Assembly (NCBI RefSeq): GCF_015209965.1 | Contig: NZ_MU158690.1 | Span: 752,088-816,087 of the forward strand | DNA: 64,000 nt | Direction: 5' to 3' | Origin: Sphingobacterium pedocola | Lineage (GTDB): Bacteria; Bacteroidota; Bacteroidia; Sphingobacteriales; Sphingobacteriaceae | In this document: piece after piece, positions 15,917-25,700 of the stretch | Layout: each line of letters begins with the position of its first letter | Numbering within the stretch: the stretch's first letter is position 1 | The notes under the pieces: model-generated | Seen by the model: only the letters and a program-made list of their open reading frames with translations | Told to the model about the DNA's origin: nothing | Databases searched by the model: none | Position numbers and translations under genes: made by a program

Positions 15917-17566
15917 TTAAAACACCGGTTTCAACATACTCTCGAAAGAAGGATATCCATTATTGACCAACGGCCAACCTTGGGTATCCCAGTGTATTTT
16001 ATCCAACATGAGCACCCGTTGATTGACACCGTTAACCATCGGATTGTTAACGTCAATAGCATGATATAATATCCAATCATCACCATTATTATCCGTCATT
16101 ATCGGTGCGTTATGCCCCGGTCCTGCGTATTGTGCATTCCGCTGCAATACTAATGTACCATTACCTCTGTCAGCGATATCATTCCCATTTCTATCGAGGT
16201 ATGGCCCAAGTAAGTTAGTAGAACGCGCTACCAAGACACGGTACGTACTGTTTGCCCCGTCACAACAGCCTCCTTTCGATCCGAAAAAGTAATAATATCC
16301 GTTTTTCTTGAAAATGTTGACTGCTTCCCAGTCTCCCGCGGCAATTTTGAATTTCTGAGACATATCTCGAACGCTTCTTCCGTTTTCCGTTAGCTCGACA
16401 GCATGGGTTCCCTGTTCGGAAGTGTTGTCAAAGCTTCCCCAAAACAGATATTTCTTGCCATCGTCTTCATAATAGAACGGATCAATGGAGTTTGGCACAC
16501 CGATTTCTGACGAAAGAAATAATTTGCCGTAATCTGAGAATGGACCTGCGGGATAATCCGCGATTGCCAATCCAATACCCGGATCCGGGTCATCCCATAT
16601 CGACATCGAATAATATAGGTGATACTTACCGTTAACATAGGCAATATCCGGTGCCCAGACCCCACCAGAAGGTTTCCATGCAGGTTTGTTGGAAAACGCA
16701 TTCCCGACATATGACCAGTTTACCAGATCCTGTGAACGCACAATCGGGACAATTTGGTTCGTGCCACTAGGCCAGCGATCTTCCGTACCGTAAGCATAGA
16801 AGTATCCCGTCAATGGATCCCTGATCACGGAAGGATCTGCCAAGATCGGGGTAAAGACCGGGTTCGTATACTCCAGTTCAGCCGGATTAGCAAATATATT
16901 AACGGATGCACTAATCGAATAAAACAAATCAGGAGAAAGCACCTGGGGTTTGTAAATACTCCTATGGGTAAATTCTTCGCCCGAAAAATCTGCGATAATC
17001 AGTTCCGAATCAATACCTGCCTTCAGTAGGATTGTCTTTTCCTGACCGTCCGCAGACGATATGTAGGTAACTTCCTCACTGTCATACCCTCTCATCCCCT
17101 CCATCGGCCGGAATCGAATCCGCAGTGTATTCCCTGCTACGGCCATCTGGCTGACACTTCGTAGAATCAAACCTCTTTCATAAACATTCCCATAAGCCTG
17201 CCCAACAACTTCGGTCTTCACCGAGCGATTGTCAGCGGCATCATAAGTGTGAAGATTAAATACGTAGTTACCTTCTTCCAGTCCTTCTATCAACGTGAGC
17301 GTATCCTTTTCAGACGTAATCGGAACCTCAATACTTCCGCTTCCCGATGACCAGGAAATCACCACCTTGGTTACCCGCGGATCCTTAATCGGCTTCCAAG
17401 TTAACAGCATCCTTTCCCGTCCGGCATATGCTCTGGCCGAATCTACGCTTTCTGTATAGGTAATCGGTCCGTCTTTTAGGAAATCTCTGTAGGTGCTGTC
17501 CATCTGGTTACAGCTTGATTCGATCAACGCCAATAAGATTATTATAACAGCAAAATATCTTTTCAT
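15917..17566 (-). CDS. DUF4998-GH43 lipoprotein (arabinanase/arabinofuranosidase type)
   Basis: 549 residues from ATG 17566. The frame is open further upstream but that would run deep into the neighbouring gene, and MKRYFAVIIILLALIESSC is a proper lipoprotein signal. Residues about 22-220 form a DUF4998-type beta module (starting CNQMDSTYRDFL, with LEEGNYVFNLHTYDA). The C-terminal part is a five-bladed GH43 propeller: ADPSVIRDPLTGYFYAYG supplies the general base Asp (about 243), PNSIDPFYYEDDGKKYLFW the pKa-modulating Asp (about 362) and GDWEAVNIFKKNGYYYFFGS the likely acid Glu (about 411); GHNAPIMTDNNGDDWILYH closes the domain. Expected activity is on alpha-L-arabinose side chains, but GH43 also includes xylosidases and galactosidases. 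The fusion puts an enzyme on the module used by non-enzymatic PUL lipoproteins. 28 bases follow the upstream stop. Confidence 0.88.
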   Translation of the reverse strand: MKRYFAVIIILLALIESSCNQMDSTYRDFLKDGPITYTESVDSARAYAGRERMLLTWKPIKDPRVTKVVISWSSGSGSIEVPITSEKDTLTLIEGLEEGNYVFNLHTYDAADNRSVKTEVVGQAYGNVYERGLILRSVSQMAVAGNTLRIRFRPMEGMRGYDSEEVTYISSADGQEKTILLKAGIDSELIIADFSGEEFTHRSIYKPQVLSPDLFYSISASVNIFANPAELEYTNPVFTPILADPSVIRDPLTGYFYAYGTEDRWPSGTNQIVPIVRSQDLVNWSYVGNAFSNKPAWKPSGGVWAPDIAYVNGKYHLYYSMSIWDDPDPGIGLAIADYPAGPFSDYGKLFLSSEIGVPNSIDPFYYEDDGKKYLFWGSFDNTSEQGTHAVELTENGRSVRDMSQKFKIAAGDWEAVNIFKKNGYYYFFGSKGGCCDGANSTYRVLVARSTNLLGPYLDRNGNDIADRGNGTLVLQRNAQYAGPGHNAPIMTDNNGDDWILYHAIDVNNPMVNGVNQRVLMLDKIHWDTQGWPLVNNGYPSFESMLKPVF

Positions 17567-17594
17567 AACATTAAAGTTTATTAACAAATATGCA

Positions 17595-18857
17595 TTACTC
17601 GACGGGATTCCCAAAAAATTGAAATTGTAGGGAAGCCCAATAAGGTATATTTCCCCACGTGGAAAATACACGATAACGAACATATCTATAAGGTTCAATA
17701 CCCTCCGGCATATCAAAATTCTCGCCGTTTGTCGTGACGAGCCGATCCTCCGCTGTACTATTTTCATCGCCGGGTATCGGGCTCCCTGAAGGCCTTACAG
17801 ATTCGAAGGAACCGATCAACGTCCAGGACGCCCAGGAGCCATCGGGGTTAGGGTCATTGCTTCCCCATAATTCAAACCGTTTCACATGCGTAGCGGCGAA
17901 CGTGTGGGCAGGAGGATTACTGCTATTACGTACCTGCCGAGGGAAATAGACAAACCTGCTCATCACATATTCCCTCCCCAAATCAATGGTTATACTGGTC
18001 GGCAGTACCGTAGTGGTATTGGAAAAGAAGAAGTATGGGTTAGTACCAGAGAATGGCTGCGTTGTATTTCCACTCCAAAGCGCATGAATATTTCCTACGC
18101 CAGAACCTGCGCCCGTATGATACGGTTGTACCGGTGGTGTTCTATTCGGAAGATCATGTGTAATATCCCCCGGTAATGGAAAATTTGCAAACAGTGTTCT
18201 GTCTGCCATTTCTTCATAAATAGGTGTCGCTTGAATCGCCAACGTATCCGATACATTTTGCCAGCGGTCCCTACAGACTACGCCAAAGGTTGTTTCTACA
18301 CTTTCCAACCCTCTGACATAAAACACGCCCTCTTTTAAACTAGTGTATAAAGTTTCTAATTCTTGCCATATACCGCCATCGTTTAGTTTATAAAAAATAA
18401 GCTGTAAGTTAGCTCCCGTCGGATTTTTATATATCGATTTCACGCCACCGAAAACTGGTTCTACATCTAATGTTTCCGCTACTATTAGAAAAGGAGGTGT
18501 GGTAGGATAAACCATAACTTCTACCGGTTCGGACCGCACTTCCGAAAAACTCACTGAATAAAGCGAAACTTTATATTCTCCCTCTTCCGGAAACCCGTCA
18601 AGCTCCAGCTCATTCGTGTAGAACGACCCCTTTTTGGTGGTTTTTTTGCCTTTTATCTCGTATACGGCTTCTATATAATTGACATTGTCATCATTGGGCA
18701 AGGCGTATTTAACAATAGCACCACCACTAACATTTACAACACCCGAGACCGTTACAGGTTGCGGAATACCATCTCCTTTTCCAATGGGGCTGTTCATATC
18801 AGCATCACCGCATGAAAACAACATTGCAACCGACAGCAAAAGTATGATATGTTGCAT
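17595..18857 (-). CDS. DUF4959/DUF5126/DUF5000-type surface lipoprotein
   Basis: 420 residues from ATG 18857, which begins MQHIILLLSVAMLFSCGD, a lipoprotein signal; an in-frame start at 18917 would add 20 residues. Three modules follow: an N-terminal Fn3-like domain (GGAIVKYALPNDDNVNYIEA, LYSVSFSEVRSEPV), a middle domain (AETLDVEPVFGGVKSIYKNP, ending RDRWQNVSDTL) and a C-terminal discoidin-like DUF5000 domain (ITIDLGREYVMSRFVYF, FELWGSNDPNPDGSWASW, YVRYRVFS). This architecture is standard in PULs directly after susD and is thought to bind glycan at the cell surface. Order susC, susD, this gene, DUF4998 gene is the same as in PUL 3, where the paralogue is at 56422. No catalytic residues expected. 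Confidence 0.88.
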   Translation of the reverse strand: MQHIILLLSVAMLFSCGDADMNSPIGKGDGIPQPVTVSGVVNVSGGAIVKYALPNDDNVNYIEAVYEIKGKKTTKKGSFYTNELELDGFPEEGEYKVSLYSVSFSEVRSEPVEVMVYPTTPPFLIVAETLDVEPVFGGVKSIYKNPTGANLQLIFYKLNDGGIWQELETLYTSLKEGVFYVRGLESVETTFGVVCRDRWQNVSDTLAIQATPIYEEMADRTLFANFPLPGDITHDLPNRTPPVQPYHTGAGSGVGNIHALWSGNTTQPFSGTNPYFFFSNTTTVLPTSITIDLGREYVMSRFVYFPRQVRNSSNPPAHTFAATHVKRFELWGSNDPNPDGSWASWTLIGSFESVRPSGSPIPGDENSTAEDRLVTTNGENFDMPEGIEPYRYVRYRVFSTWGNIPYWASLQFQFFGNPVE

Positions 18858-18935
18858 CAAAAAAGCATATGCTTTTTTATGCTCACTTTTGATTTTATGA
18901 TAAGTTTTTATATACATATATCTTAGATTCTATAA

Positions 18936-20927
18936 TCAATACCCGAAATTCTGAACGAGATTTTCATTTTTCTGTAACTCGTTAACCGCGATTGGCCAAA
19001 AATAATCTTTCATCGTAAACAATGGTTGGTATAGGTTTACCGGAACATAATACTCTTCTTCTGTGGAGCCGTATACGTACCATCCGGTAATCGGCTTATT
19101 GAGTTCTTCATAAGCCATCTTCCAACGACGCAGATCCCAATAGCCTTTTCCTTCAAATGCCAGTTCGATGGTACGCTCCCGTTGTATGATTTCCCTTCTT
19201 CCTTCCAAGGTATTAGGTTTATCCGGCCGACTGGAATACAAGCTCCATGACCTCTCTATTTCTTCGAGCCCCGCTCTTTCTCGTACGAGATCCACATATT
19301 CCAATACCTCTTCTTTACTCCCTCCCGCCTCATTTAATGCCTCTGCATAAAGTAAATAGAGGTCTGCCAGCCGCATGACCGGCCAAGCGTAATAAACAGC
19401 TGTTGCACTGGACCCCGTCGATACCGTCGTCTGGTAATTATTTAGCTTTTTTCCGGAGTATCCGGTAAGATTGTGGCTGTTGGCGCGGAAACTACCGGCA
19501 CTGCCCGTATAGCGCATCTCGGCTACAAGAGGATTACTTTCGTCCAAAAACCCGGAACCAAACCATATCCCTCCATCAAAAACTAAATCTGCATAAAATC
19601 TTGGCTCACGATCAAAATTCAATCCAGCCGTAGTATATCCTTCCCGGATATTCAATCGATGGTCTGCCGCTGCGGTCCGCAAGTCGTACATGCCATTCCG
19701 ATTGTAGGTAATATCTTCTTCAATCGGCACACCATTTTTGGTGTAGAACTTCTGGACAAACTTCAAAGGGACATTCAGGCGCGCCGTGAAATTGGTATTG
19801 GTTGAAGTAGACACTAACCCTCTCGGCCAGTTATGTCCGGCGATAGCCGACTGTCCATTAGAAGATGACGTGCCCCCTACCCAGCAATTTGTATTGGGCC
19901 ATATCACTTCGCGGTTCCAATTTTCGTTTACCGCACCACTGATACTCAGTTTAGTCTTCGTGATATCCGATATGGGTAAAGTCAATCCACCTTCAAAGGT
20001 ATATAAGGACCGTCCTTGTATTTCCAACATATCGATAGCTTCCTTACTCGTTGCCGCCGCTTTTACCCAACGTGCTCTTTTCTCTTCATCTGTTTTATTT
20101 GGGCTGAATATGGCGATGCCACGGTTATCGACAATGCTTGCATAGTCTGTATTACCATTAAATAAAGGACTAGCTGCGGTTACCTGCACATATGCTTTGA
20201 AGGCCAGTACAATTCCCTTGTTAATACGTCCCAACTCTTCTGCTTCATTCATCGTATACTCCGGCAGGTATTCATTCGCCAAAGCTTCATCGAATAAACT
20301 TTCGATATATTCAAAACACTCATCCAATGTATTCCGATACACTTTAGTTTCCGCAATGCTCGCACCGACCGGAAGGTTTTGATCCATGATATAAATGGGT
20401 CCGTAATTCCGGACTAACCAAAAGTGGTAGTACGCTTTCAGAAAGGTCACTTCGCCCTTCCATTTTTCCTTTTCGTCCTCCATCATATCGGGCACACGGT
20501 CTATGTTTTCCAAAAAAATATTGCAATCACTAATACCTTGGTAGAGAGACCGTCCCGGTGCGTTTAAATTAGTATACCCGATCCAAGCATCGGCATAGGG
20601 TGAATTGGCATTCTGGTTGCCATATTGGATATTGGCTCCTACTCCGCCCAATGCGCCGTCGGTACTAATTTCGCTGGTCGCCGTGAAGAACTCTTCTCCC
20701 GCCGAAAAGGACGGATTAGAGGAAGCGCTCCCCTGTTGTGGCATATAAGAATAGCAAGTGAACAGATATTTCTCTGCGGAAATCCTTGTCGTAAAGGCAT
20801 TATCGATGGTGGCTATTCCGTCAGGAACAATATCGAGGTATTTTCTACACGATCCCGTGATGGTAACAAGAGATATAAAGAGTAGGAGTGTTCCCCTGCG
20901 GTGTAATAAAAATCTAAACCTGTCCAT
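18936..20927 (-). CDS. SusD/RagB family outer-membrane lipoprotein (PUL 1)
   Basis: 663 residues from ATG 20927, chosen because MDRFRFLLHRR followed by GTLLLFISLVTITGSC is a compact lipoprotein signal; in-frame ATGs at 20963 and 20990 exist, the last overlapping susC. The mature protein starts CRKYLDIVPDGIATIDNAF, the hallmark SusD start, and has the helical TPR core (EKWKGEVTFLKAYYHFWLVRNYGPI) and the C-terminal region (RLADLYLLYAEALNEAGG, RRWKMAYEELNKPITGW) of the family. SusD proteins cap the SusC barrel and bind the target glycan. It is paralogous to the SusD at 54506, with the same start and HTCYSYMP-like segment. Confidence 0.93.
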   Translation of the reverse strand: MDRFRFLLHRRGTLLLFISLVTITGSCRKYLDIVPDGIATIDNAFTTRISAEKYLFTCYSYMPQQGSASSNPSFSAGEEFFTATSEISTDGALGGVGANIQYGNQNANSPYADAWIGYTNLNAPGRSLYQGISDCNIFLENIDRVPDMMEDEKEKWKGEVTFLKAYYHFWLVRNYGPIYIMDQNLPVGASIAETKVYRNTLDECFEYIESLFDEALANEYLPEYTMNEAEELGRINKGIVLAFKAYVQVTAASPLFNGNTDYASIVDNRGIAIFSPNKTDEEKRARWVKAAATSKEAIDMLEIQGRSLYTFEGGLTLPISDITKTKLSISGAVNENWNREVIWPNTNCWVGGTSSSNGQSAIAGHNWPRGLVSTSTNTNFTARLNVPLKFVQKFYTKNGVPIEEDITYNRNGMYDLRTAAADHRLNIREGYTTAGLNFDREPRFYADLVFDGGIWFGSGFLDESNPLVAEMRYTGSAGSFRANSHNLTGYSGKKLNNYQTTVSTGSSATAVYYAWPVMRLADLYLLYAEALNEAGGSKEEVLEYVDLVRERAGLEEIERSWSLYSSRPDKPNTLEGRREIIQRERTIELAFEGKGYWDLRRWKMAYEELNKPITGWYVYGSTEEEYYVPVNLYQPLFTMKDYFWPIAVNELQKNENLVQNFGY

Positions 20928-20976
20928 AATAACTGAATGCATATAAATAAAATATTCTTTCATTTTCAATCGCTTT

Positions 20977-23900
20977 TTAAAGTGAAACATTAATCCCCAC
21001 GTTTATGACACGCTGTATCGGGTAGTTCAATGCATTTCCACCTTGTTCAACATCCCATAGCTTAAATTTACTCCACGTAAACAGGTTCAACCCATTAAAG
21101 TAGATACGAGCTGATTTGAGCCCGGCTCTGGATGATATACTTTCGGGAAGCTTGTACCCGATCTCGGCCGATTTCAATCGTAGAAAAGAGCCATCTCGCA
21201 TAAACCATGTACTGACCTGCCGGTTATTCTCCACACTCGATGTGGAAAGTCTCGGCCAGAGCGCATAGATATCTCTCGTATCTTCGTTCCAGTAGCTATC
21301 TGCAATAAATTGCGTCAATTGATTATGACCAACCAGACCACTATTCGTATTGTTAGCGAAAAACGGAGAGTTATCACCATAGCTTATCCAGAGAGACTCG
21401 TTGCCCAGTCCTTGAAAAAACACCGACACATCAAAATTTTTATAACCATAGGAGGCGCCGAAGCCGTAGATAATCTCGGGTACTGTTGGATAGCCAATCG
21501 GCACCTGATCCAGTTCCGAAAGAATCCCATCGCCGTTTACATCCCGGTATTTTATATCACCCGCGCCATAAACGCCAAACTGTGTCGGCGAGTTGGCCAC
21601 CTCATTCTCATCGATGAAGAGACGCTCTGCAAGATAGCCCCATCGTTGATTAATAGAATAGCCGACGCGGGATTGCCAAGGTTCATTCGGAAAATGTAGC
21701 TCATCAAAGGTTTTGTAACTGTTTCGAGCAAAGGTAAAGTTCCCCATCAGCTGTAACCACGAATTAGTGAACGATCGGTTGTATGACAACTGTCCGTCTA
21801 TTCCCCATGCTCTCGCTTCCCCAACGTTTGCACTTGGTGTTACCCACAATCCCATGGTACGGGGAATGTTCGACCGCGTCATCAAAATATCGGTTCGATC
21901 TTCGAAAAAATACTCCCCGATCAACTTGAGTCCGTTAGTAAACTCCAGTTCGGCACCGAAATTCGCTTTTTTCGCTTTTTCCCATAGAATATCGGGATCA
22001 GAATACCTCCCGACAGAAATTCCGGAATTACTATACCCACGCTGAATACCAAAACGTTGTGTCAGGCTCGTGTTTTCCATATTGATATTCGACAGATATA
22101 AAAATCTATCGGAGCCAATATTGTCATTTCCGACGATGCCATAAGTAGCTCTTAATTTGAGCATGGAGATCGTGTTGTTCAGTTTTGAACCGACAAACCA
22201 AGGCTCGTTAGAAATATTCCATGCCACGCCTGCCGATGGGAAGAAACCAAACTGATGATCGGGATGGAACCGCTCCGAACCATTGTAACCAAAGTTAAAT
22301 TCGGCGATATACCGGTCGTCATAACCGTAGGTCGCCCGTCCGGATAAACCTACGTTTCTGTAGGGCAATGATCCCTGTACATCGCTGGCGCCCAACGAAA
22401 CATTGTTGCGCAGCATATACACCAACAAACCACCTATACTGTGTTTATCGTTAAATGTGCGGTTATAATTTAAATGGCCTTCAAAATATAAGTTTGCCGT
22501 AGGCACACCGATTGAACTGTCGTATCCTAGGTAATCCGTACCATCATTAGGGTTGAGGTTAAAGATCGAGTAAGTATCATCCAGTCGGTTATAAGAACTA
22601 AGCCCATACCAAAATGGATCATAGTACCGGGAAATAGAATGGGAGGCGATACGCAGTAGGTTGACCAATGCTCTTGCACGCAATCCCTCCGTCAGAAAAT
22701 TTAACCGTTGGCTGATCTGAAACTGGGCAGAAAGGTTTGACCGGCCCCGTTCCTGATAGCCTTTTACCAGCTCGGCGTACGGATTGATATAATAAGATCC
22801 GCTCGGCGCCATTTCATTTCCAAATAAGATATGGTTCGTTAACCGGTGCTGTTCGTCCACCGGGTAATACGCCGGAAATAAAACAGGATTACTACGCTTA
22901 ATCAAATCATACATTTGCGAGCCCGTATACATCGGACCATTATAATTATTAAAGGTTCCGCTGAATCTTGTTGTAATTTCCATGGTGTTGATCGGTCTGA
23001 TGACGACATTAGACCGCAGCGTAAAAACGTCGTTACTAATGCCATTATTGAAATTATTACGGCGATCCGTTTTCAAAATACCACTATCGTGTGTATATGC
23101 TCCGGTAATGTAGTATGTCGCGAGCTGACTTCCCCCACTCACACTCATATTGGCCCGTCGTGTTAGCGCATAGTCTTGTAACAATTCTTTGTGCCAATCC
23201 GTGGATGGGAACAGAAACGATCCTGATCCAAGCACGGTATTGTCGATCTTCTCGGGTGGATACAATAAATTAGCGAGCGGCTCCCGGGTCACAATCGCTT
23301 CATTGTGCAACCGCATATACGTAATAGGATCGGCAAACTCTAGGTTTCGGGTCGGCGCCGATATCGACTGTTCATAACGGACACTCGTGTTTATTTTACC
23401 GACTTGCCCTTGCTTGGTCGTCACGAGAATAACACCATTAGCCCCTCTCGCACCATACAATGCTGTCGCTGCCGCATCTTTCATCACGGAGAAACTCTCA
23501 ATATCATCCGGCTGCAGATAGGACAAGTCCGTAGCCGTTAATTCGATATTGTCAATCAATATCAACGGGTTCGTATTGGATCCAAAGGTTGAAATACCGC
23601 GAACAAAGAAAGAAGCATTGTCGGCTCCTGGTTCACCGGAACGTTGAAAAGCAATCATGCCCGCCACGCGACCCGCCAGCGCCGTCGTCAAATTACTTGA
23701 AGGTATCTTCAGATCCTCCGGTTTAACCGTTGTCACCGCTCCGACGAGCTCTGCTCTTCTTGTTTGTCCACCAAACGCTGTGACAACGACATCCTCTATC
23801 ATCGACGTAGACTGATATAACACAATGTTAATGACTGGGTTGCTTTGTACAGTCGTTTCTGTATCCTGAAAACCAACTGCGGAGAAACGCAAAGTAGAAC

Positions 23901-24402
23901 CCTGTGGTACCTCTAGAATATACATACCATTGCCGTCCGTAGCGGTAGAAATAGAAGAACTGCCTTTTACGGCAACGGAAACACCACTAATTTTTTGCGC
24001 GGTAGAATCTGTGACCATTCCTCGGATTTCGATATTCCCCACCGCTGTGTCTTTTCTTATATCGACGGCCGTTAAGCGTTGTAATGTAATGTTGAGCTGA
24101 TTAATACTCTTTATAGGTATTTCTAAAGGTTCAAACCCTTCCTTGGAAAAAACTAAGACATCATCATCGGCTACGTTGATCGTAAAGCTACCCTTGTCAT
24201 CGGTTACTGCCTTTGACGCTGAGGTGTCTTTGGTAAAAACTGCAACATCGGCTATGCGATTGCCTTCTGCATCACTAACGATACCGCTGATCGGCCGCCG
24301 AAGAACTTCTCCCCACTCTTTATCCACTGCGGTATACCCATAAAGCTGATACAAGGGTAGGAACACCAGCAATAGTGTCATAATTCTAAGCTTATCATTC
24401 AT
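20977..24402 (-). CDS. SusC/RagA family TonB-dependent outer-membrane transporter (PUL 1)
   Basis: An 1141-residue TonB-linked transporter. After the signal (LLLVFLPLYQLYGYTAV) come two carboxypeptidase-regulatory-like domains in tandem: residues about 38-110 (GIVSDAEGNRIADVAVFTKD ...) and about 125-200 (IEIRGMVTDSTAQKISGVSV ...); one copy is usual. The TonB box region is SMIEDVVVTAFG, followed by the plug (LAGRVAGMIAFQRSGEPG, FFVRGISTFGSNTNPLILID, KDAAATALYGARGANGVILV) and the beta-barrel ending in INVGINVSL. With the adjacent SusD it imports glycan fragments into the periplasm. It is first in the PUL 1 operon, with a promoter candidate at 24491-24521. Closely related to the SusC at 51358. 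No STN domain, matching control by a two-component system instead of a sigma factor. Confidence 0.95.
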   Translation of the reverse strand: MNDKLRIMTLLLVFLPLYQLYGYTAVDKEWGEVLRRPISGIVSDAEGNRIADVAVFTKDTSASKAVTDDKGSFTINVADDDVLVFSKEGFEPLEIPIKSINQLNITLQRLTAVDIRKDTAVGNIEIRGMVTDSTAQKISGVSVAVKGSSSISTATDGNGMYILEVPQGSTLRFSAVGFQDTETTVQSNPVINIVLYQSTSMIEDVVVTAFGGQTRRAELVGAVTTVKPEDLKIPSSNLTTALAGRVAGMIAFQRSGEPGADNASFFVRGISTFGSNTNPLILIDNIELTATDLSYLQPDDIESFSVMKDAAATALYGARGANGVILVTTKQGQVGKINTSVRYEQSISAPTRNLEFADPITYMRLHNEAIVTREPLANLLYPPEKIDNTVLGSGSFLFPSTDWHKELLQDYALTRRANMSVSGGSQLATYYITGAYTHDSGILKTDRRNNFNNGISNDVFTLRSNVVIRPINTMEITTRFSGTFNNYNGPMYTGSQMYDLIKRSNPVLFPAYYPVDEQHRLTNHILFGNEMAPSGSYYINPYAELVKGYQERGRSNLSAQFQISQRLNFLTEGLRARALVNLLRIASHSISRYYDPFWYGLSSYNRLDDTYSIFNLNPNDGTDYLGYDSSIGVPTANLYFEGHLNYNRTFNDKHSIGGLLVYMLRNNVSLGASDVQGSLPYRNVGLSGRATYGYDDRYIAEFNFGYNGSERFHPDHQFGFFPSAGVAWNISNEPWFVGSKLNNTISMLKLRATYGIVGNDNIGSDRFLYLSNINMENTSLTQRFGIQRGYSNSGISVGRYSDPDILWEKAKKANFGAELEFTNGLKLIGEYFFEDRTDILMTRSNIPRTMGLWVTPSANVGEARAWGIDGQLSYNRSFTNSWLQLMGNFTFARNSYKTFDELHFPNEPWQSRVGYSINQRWGYLAERLFIDENEVANSPTQFGVYGAGDIKYRDVNGDGILSELDQVPIGYPTVPEIIYGFGASYGYKNFDVSVFFQGLGNESLWISYGDNSPFFANNTNSGLVGHNQLTQFIADSYWNEDTRDIYALWPRLSTSSVENNRQVSTWFMRDGSFLRLKSAEIGYKLPESISSRAGLKSARIYFNGLNLFTWSKFKLWDVEQGGNALNYPIQRVINVGINVSL

Positions 24403-24490
24403 TTTCTTTTTTTAGTTTATAGCGTTTATTATTATTTGGTTAATTGTTAACACCGTTTATAACCGATGTAAATTATTCAAATTCACAAAA

Positions 24491-24521
24491 CAAAGTTGCA
24501 CTTCGGCTCATGGTTACCAAA
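24491..24521 (-). promoter_or_regulatory. Bacteroidetes-type promoter for the PUL 1 operon
   Basis: Read on the minus strand: TTTG at 24521-24518, a spacer of 19 bases, then CAACTTTG at 24498-24491, one mismatch from the Bacteroidetes -7 consensus TAnnTTTG. The susC ATG is about 88 bases downstream, leaving a sizeable leader. Motif and spacing both fit; no transcript data. Confidence 0.5.
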
Positions 24522-24744
24522 CACATTTTGTGTCAAACTTTCCTCATTTTGTATCGATAACAATTCTTATTTGAAACAGTGTCCGTGTTATAAATAAATC
24601 GATATCCTTGTAAAATAGCTTATAAGGTTTTTATCTTCCTGATTAGATGCACGAAGTACGAAAAAATGCAAACGGAAAATTCCACGTATCGTATCAAAAC
24701 TTCGCTATTTTGTATTTTATCAACGAAACCACTTCCGAGGTTCT

Positions 24745-24775
24745 TTTCAAATGGTAAACAATTATGTATTTTTGA
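24745..24775 (+). promoter_or_regulatory. Bacteroidetes-type promoter for the two-component genes
   Basis: TATTTTTG at 24768-24775 matches TAnnTTTG exactly. A TTTT stands 19 bases upstream (24745-24748) where TTTG is expected. The response-regulator ATG follows at 24848. Confidence 0.4.
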
Positions 24776-24847
24776 TTGTAGCTAGTTACGAATAGACGTA
24801 GTAACAAGAGTTAACGATATAACCAACATATAAACAAAAACACAGCT

Positions 24848-25657
24848 ATGGAAAATATGATGTATCAAGCCTGTAAGCCTAGGATTCTTATCGTCGATGA
24901 CAATATGGAAATTTTAGACTTTCTTGAAGATGATTTAAATGATGAGTTTGATATCGTACGAGCTTCTCACGGCCTAGCTGCACTAGAAATATCAGGTCGC
25001 AGCCTCCTTGACCTTATCATCTGTGATGTCATGATGCCGGATATAGATGGTTTTGAAGTTTGCAAGACAATCAAGTCAACTGCTAAAAACGGCCATATAC
25101 CCATCATTCTTCTCACTGCTAACAATTCCATGAGTGCTAAAATCGAAGGGTTACAGATTGGTGCTGATGTTTATATCGAAAAGCCATTTTCGCGCGATCA
25201 CCTCCGTGCCCAAATCCATAGCTTGTTACTGAATAGAAATCGGATCAAGGAGTTCTTTATCTCTTCACCTTTTGTTCATGTTAATACGGCCAATATTAGC
25301 AAAAGTGATGAAGCGTTCCTAGAAAAGGTGTATGGTGTTATTGAAAAAAATCTTGCTGATTCAAATTTAGATGTCGAAAAACTCGCCGATTTGATGAACC
25401 TCAGTCGTCCCACCTTATATAGAAAAATAAAATCTATATCGGATATTTCCCCTAACGAACTAATCAATATGGCGCGGCTAAAGAAGGCTACAGAACTATT
25501 GCTTTTGCACGATTATAAGATATTTGAAGTTTCCTATTTAGTAGGTTGTAGTTCACATACCCATTTTGGGCGTATTTTTCAAAAGTATTACAATATGTCG
25601 CCAAGTGAATATATGCAATACGTAAATAATAATAATGTAGCCAGAACCAATAAATAA
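24848..25657 (+). CDS. Response regulator with AraC-type DNA-binding domain
   Basis: A 269-residue cytoplasmic regulator. The receiver domain (about 11-125) has the acidic pair VDDN (17-18), the phospho-acceptor Asp 60 in IICDVMMPD, the switch Thr in ILLTANN and the conserved Lys in EKPF. After a linker the C-terminal part is an AraC HTH domain with two helix-turn-helix units (VEKLADLMNLSRPTLYRKIK and FEVSYLVGCSSHTHFGRIFQ, then MSPSEY). This is the exact output half of a Bacteroidetes hybrid two-component system, but as a free protein. The kinase half is the next gene, 43 bases downstream. It most likely activates the divergent susC operon of PUL 1 when phosphorylated. Confidence 0.93.
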   Translation: MENMMYQACKPRILIVDDNMEILDFLEDDLNDEFDIVRASHGLAALEISGRSLLDLIICDVMMPDIDGFEVCKTIKSTAKNGHIPIILLTANNSMSAKIEGLQIGADVYIEKPFSRDHLRAQIHSLLLNRNRIKEFFISSPFVHVNTANISKSDEAFLEKVYGVIEKNLADSNLDVEKLADLMNLSRPTLYRKIKSISDISPNELINMARLKKATELLLLHDYKIFEVSYLVGCSSHTHFGRIFQKYYNMSPSEYMQYVNNNNVARTNK

Positions 25658-25700
25658 GCGTGACAACAAGATTATAACCTATTCCTGATCCATAGCTAAC

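Larger units (their letters stand above)
24403..24847. other. Divergent intergenic region between susC and the response regulator gene
   Basis: 445 bases without a gene, AT-rich. It carries one promoter candidate for each side (24491-24521 on -, 24745-24775 on +). The DNA between them would be the place for response-regulator binding; direct or inverted operator repeats are not obvious by eye. Confidence 0.7.
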
